Positions 61,601 to 64,000 of a stretch of 64,000 nt of DNA are shown here, piece after piece (within the stretch, counting starts at the first letter, position 1; each line of letters begins with the position of its first letter). Below the pieces are notes generated by a model that was not told the DNA's origin, did no database searches, and saw only the letters and a program-made list of their open reading frames with translations. The stretch lies in NCBI GenBank assembly GCA_019155185.1, contig CM032804.1, forward strand, positions 5,862,492 to 5,926,491. The letters are read 5' to 3'. A program made the translations under genes and the position numbers. Origin of the DNA: Beaufortia kweichowensis (Eukaryota; Chordata; Actinopteri; Cypriniformes; Gastromyzontidae).

Positions 61601-64000
61601 ACATAACTGCTGCATTAATGTCATAATAATCCTCCACCCGTTCGATATCGCTGACTCATCGTATTGAAATGCAGGAGCAAAGTGTGAGACATGTGTGAGC
61701 AGTATGTGTGCGTGCGATTGGTCTTTATTCAGGGAGTGTTAACTGCATTATGCTGGGCCAGTAGTGTTGGAGCTGTGCTTGGAGAATGAAACGCTGTAGG
61801 CTTTAGATGCTGAACGCTGAGCCCCAGATGGGCGTTGGCCCCAACAGTTACTCCCAGCGGATGACAACACAGATAATGGGCTGCTTATTGATCTCCTTGC
61901 TCGCTCTTTCTATAACCCAATGTGAACCTGAGGAACCATTACACAAATTGTCTTGTTCGTCATTCAGATGTCTTGCTGTCTCTTTAGTGATCTGTGTTTT
62001 GTGGTAATAGTCATGACTGTAACAGTGACCCTTTCTCAACTTGCAGATCATGTGATTGATGCAGGCATAAGCTTGTGTTTGTTTGCAAACATGCTTCTTC
62101 ATATAGGTTCGCCGTTTGATTATAGTCAATACAGGTTTCCAGACTTTTCATGGCAGATGTTGTTTTGCAGAAATTAGGGGTGAAACAAGAGATTGTGGCA
62201 CAAAAATATGTGTGATATGTATTGTCTATGATATGTGTACAATGATATTTTTACGACATGATGTTTATGTCTGTTTAAAACATTGTATATGCTGAATTAT
62301 TATTATTTTTTTTAAACATTCATGCTTTCATTGCTTCTCTTCTTAGGGTTTAGCTTTCTCAACTTCTTTCTTAATTTTAATTTCATATTCAGTCACATTC
62401 ATTTCAGTTTTATTTTTTAGTGACAGACCAGCTCTTCTAAATTTACATAAAAAAGGTTCAGTTAAACCTGGAATAGCATCAGTTCTATAACAATTTATAT
62501 GTGCAAAAAATTATTAAATATTTTAGTTGAAAATTCAGTTATTGAATTATTATTGAATACTATTGTATCAAGAACCTACTAATGTTATTGAAAAAGTTTA
62601 TTGTAGTATTCAATCGTAAGCAGAGTCTATTGTTACAAACCTAAAAGGAATTGTACTGTAAAACTGTGGTGATGGATCAGCATTGTTTTGCAGTGTGACA
62701 TGCTGTACTATAAAAAATGATTTTACGGTATTGGTATTCATTATGAATATAGTATGTCAGTATGCAGAGAGATGACATAAAATATTTTACAATAATGTAA
62801 GTTGAATATGCAGAGAATTGAAACAATGCTTTGACACAATATTTTTTTAGTCCAGAAAAGTGGAGCAAAAGCCAATGCTCTCTATTTCTGTCAGAACAGA
62901 AGTGGGCAGAGGGCAATTTTTGGGTAAGGGTGATAAAAATGCCTTTCCTCCCACTGCATAAACATTCCTGTGTGCCCTGCCGAAAGAGCAAGAGTGGAAA
63001 ACCAGAGCAGAATTAAAGGAATAGCAGAGCAGTTGGGCAGGGCGCAGGGCTGTTATTGGTATTGGACGAGGAGGCGTAATGGGAATCACACAATGGCTCT
63101 CTCTTTCAGAGGAACACAGAGGACACAGCAGCTAATGCAGCTCAGCTTGTTGATGATACACAGCTGGTGTGTGTATGAGAGAGAGAGAGAGTAGAGAGGA
63201 AGGAAGGAAAAAAGGGATAGAGAGACACATCATACTGTTTATTTAGCTATAGCCCATTTGGCGTGAGTCACTGTCAAGAGTGTGATGTGTAATGAGGGAA
63301 TAAAAGTTGTGTATGTGTGTACATGCCATCATTGACCTGCTTTCAGTGTGAATGAGACATCAGGCACACTTGACTGTGCTGCTTGTTTTCATCTGACTGT
63401 ATAGAGAAACAAGGTCAGATTCGCTTTATCGTAGCACGTGTGCAAACCAGTTGACCTCATCGTCATGTTTGTCCTTATTTAGACATAAAATGTGGTTATA
63501 CATACAAACACTCAAAAAGTTGAATAAAGGCTCACATTCTGTATTTGACTGAACTTGCAACCCTGACCCCGCAAACACAAACATCCCTCTCTGTGTGTCG
63601 TGTTATGGGATGAGATGTTTTTCTCTGGGGATGCGTGTCCAGGCAGGCCAGGATTGGAGCCTGGGACTTGCTTTACTGGAGCGGCTGATGGGGAGATAAG
63701 CCAAGCGTAGGGTAAAAGAGCAGCAGCCTGAGGGCAGGGAGGATAGAGCTTCTATCACAACTTATTCATGTCATTCCCTCTCTGTGTATGTCTTTCTCTG
63801 TTATATGTATCCGTCAGAATAATTATTTGTAATTCAATTTCTTAAAAGTTCCATGTTCTGCCATTTTCAGATTTTTTTAAAGCTCCACTTATGATTTCTT
63901 GCCCAGAATATTTGGGATTTACAGGAGTTTATGTTTCTATTTTCTAAACATTCTCTATTCTTATATTTTTTTTACTTATGTACAAAAATATTGGTTTATT
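58648..64000 (+). other. arhgap23: first intron of arhgap23 (open to the right)
   Basis: No further coding exon was recognised to the window end, so the intron is at least 5.3 kb. It holds short GA and GT runs (60755-60781, 60938-60968, 63178-63192) and otherwise nothing assignable. Long first introns are usual for this type of gene. Confidence 0.55.

Overview
The window reads as nuclear DNA of a teleost fish, most likely a cyprinid. The base composition is AT-rich, the genes are vertebrate with many small exons and ordinary GT-AG introns, and several repeats look like families common in carp and zebrafish: a hairpin MITE beginning AGGGATAGTT, a tRNA-derived SINE whose tail carries the TTTGGATAAAAGC motif, hAT and Tc1 elements, and long CA, GA and GT tracts. 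There is no operon structure, CRISPR array, rRNA or intact tRNA gene. Species and chromosome cannot be read from the sequence.

Layout, left to right. (1) 1-5066, minus: fam83g, four exons, running off the left edge. (2) 7871-14070, minus: prpsap2, ten coding exons plus a 5' non-coding exon. A nested pair of DNA transposons sits in its last intron. (3) 15341-18700, minus: cln3 (battenin), all 15 coding exons, 437 codons. (4) 19849-22330, minus: an aldolase A gene, six coding exons, with a possible second (muscle-type) promoter near 23.4 kb. (5) 24800-26112, minus: a 112-residue cysteine-rich membrane protein that I do not recognise. (6) 27249-31079 and 42396-45705, minus: two paralogous secreted serine proteases. 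Each has an intact trypsin-like domain followed by a second domain that has lost all three catalytic residues, then a hydrophobic tail of GPI-signal type. About 10 kb of repeats lies between them, including a perfect-looking foldback, a Tc1 relic, a LINE relic and a fragment of a third protease gene. (7) 45.7-58.1 kb: a long stretch without recognisable genes. (8) 58594-58647, plus: the first coding exon of arhgap23 behind a CpG-rich promoter, with its first intron filling the rest of the window.

The genes do not form one pathway. fam83g beside prpsap2 matches human 17p11.2. cln3, aldolase A and trypsin-like serine proteases recall human 16p11-12, and ARHGAP23 is on human 17q12, so the block looks like a fish-specific mosaic of these regions. 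The most distinctive content is the protease-pseudoprotease pair with its third relic, the disrupted repeat-rich tail of fam83g, and the young mobile elements (a hAT with a perfect 8-bp target duplication and a 101-bp inverted repeat with almost identical arms).

All exon boundaries were derived by hand from conserved protein sequence and splice signals. The coding lengths of prpsap2, cln3, aldolase, the cysteine-rich gene and both proteases come out as exact multiples of three.
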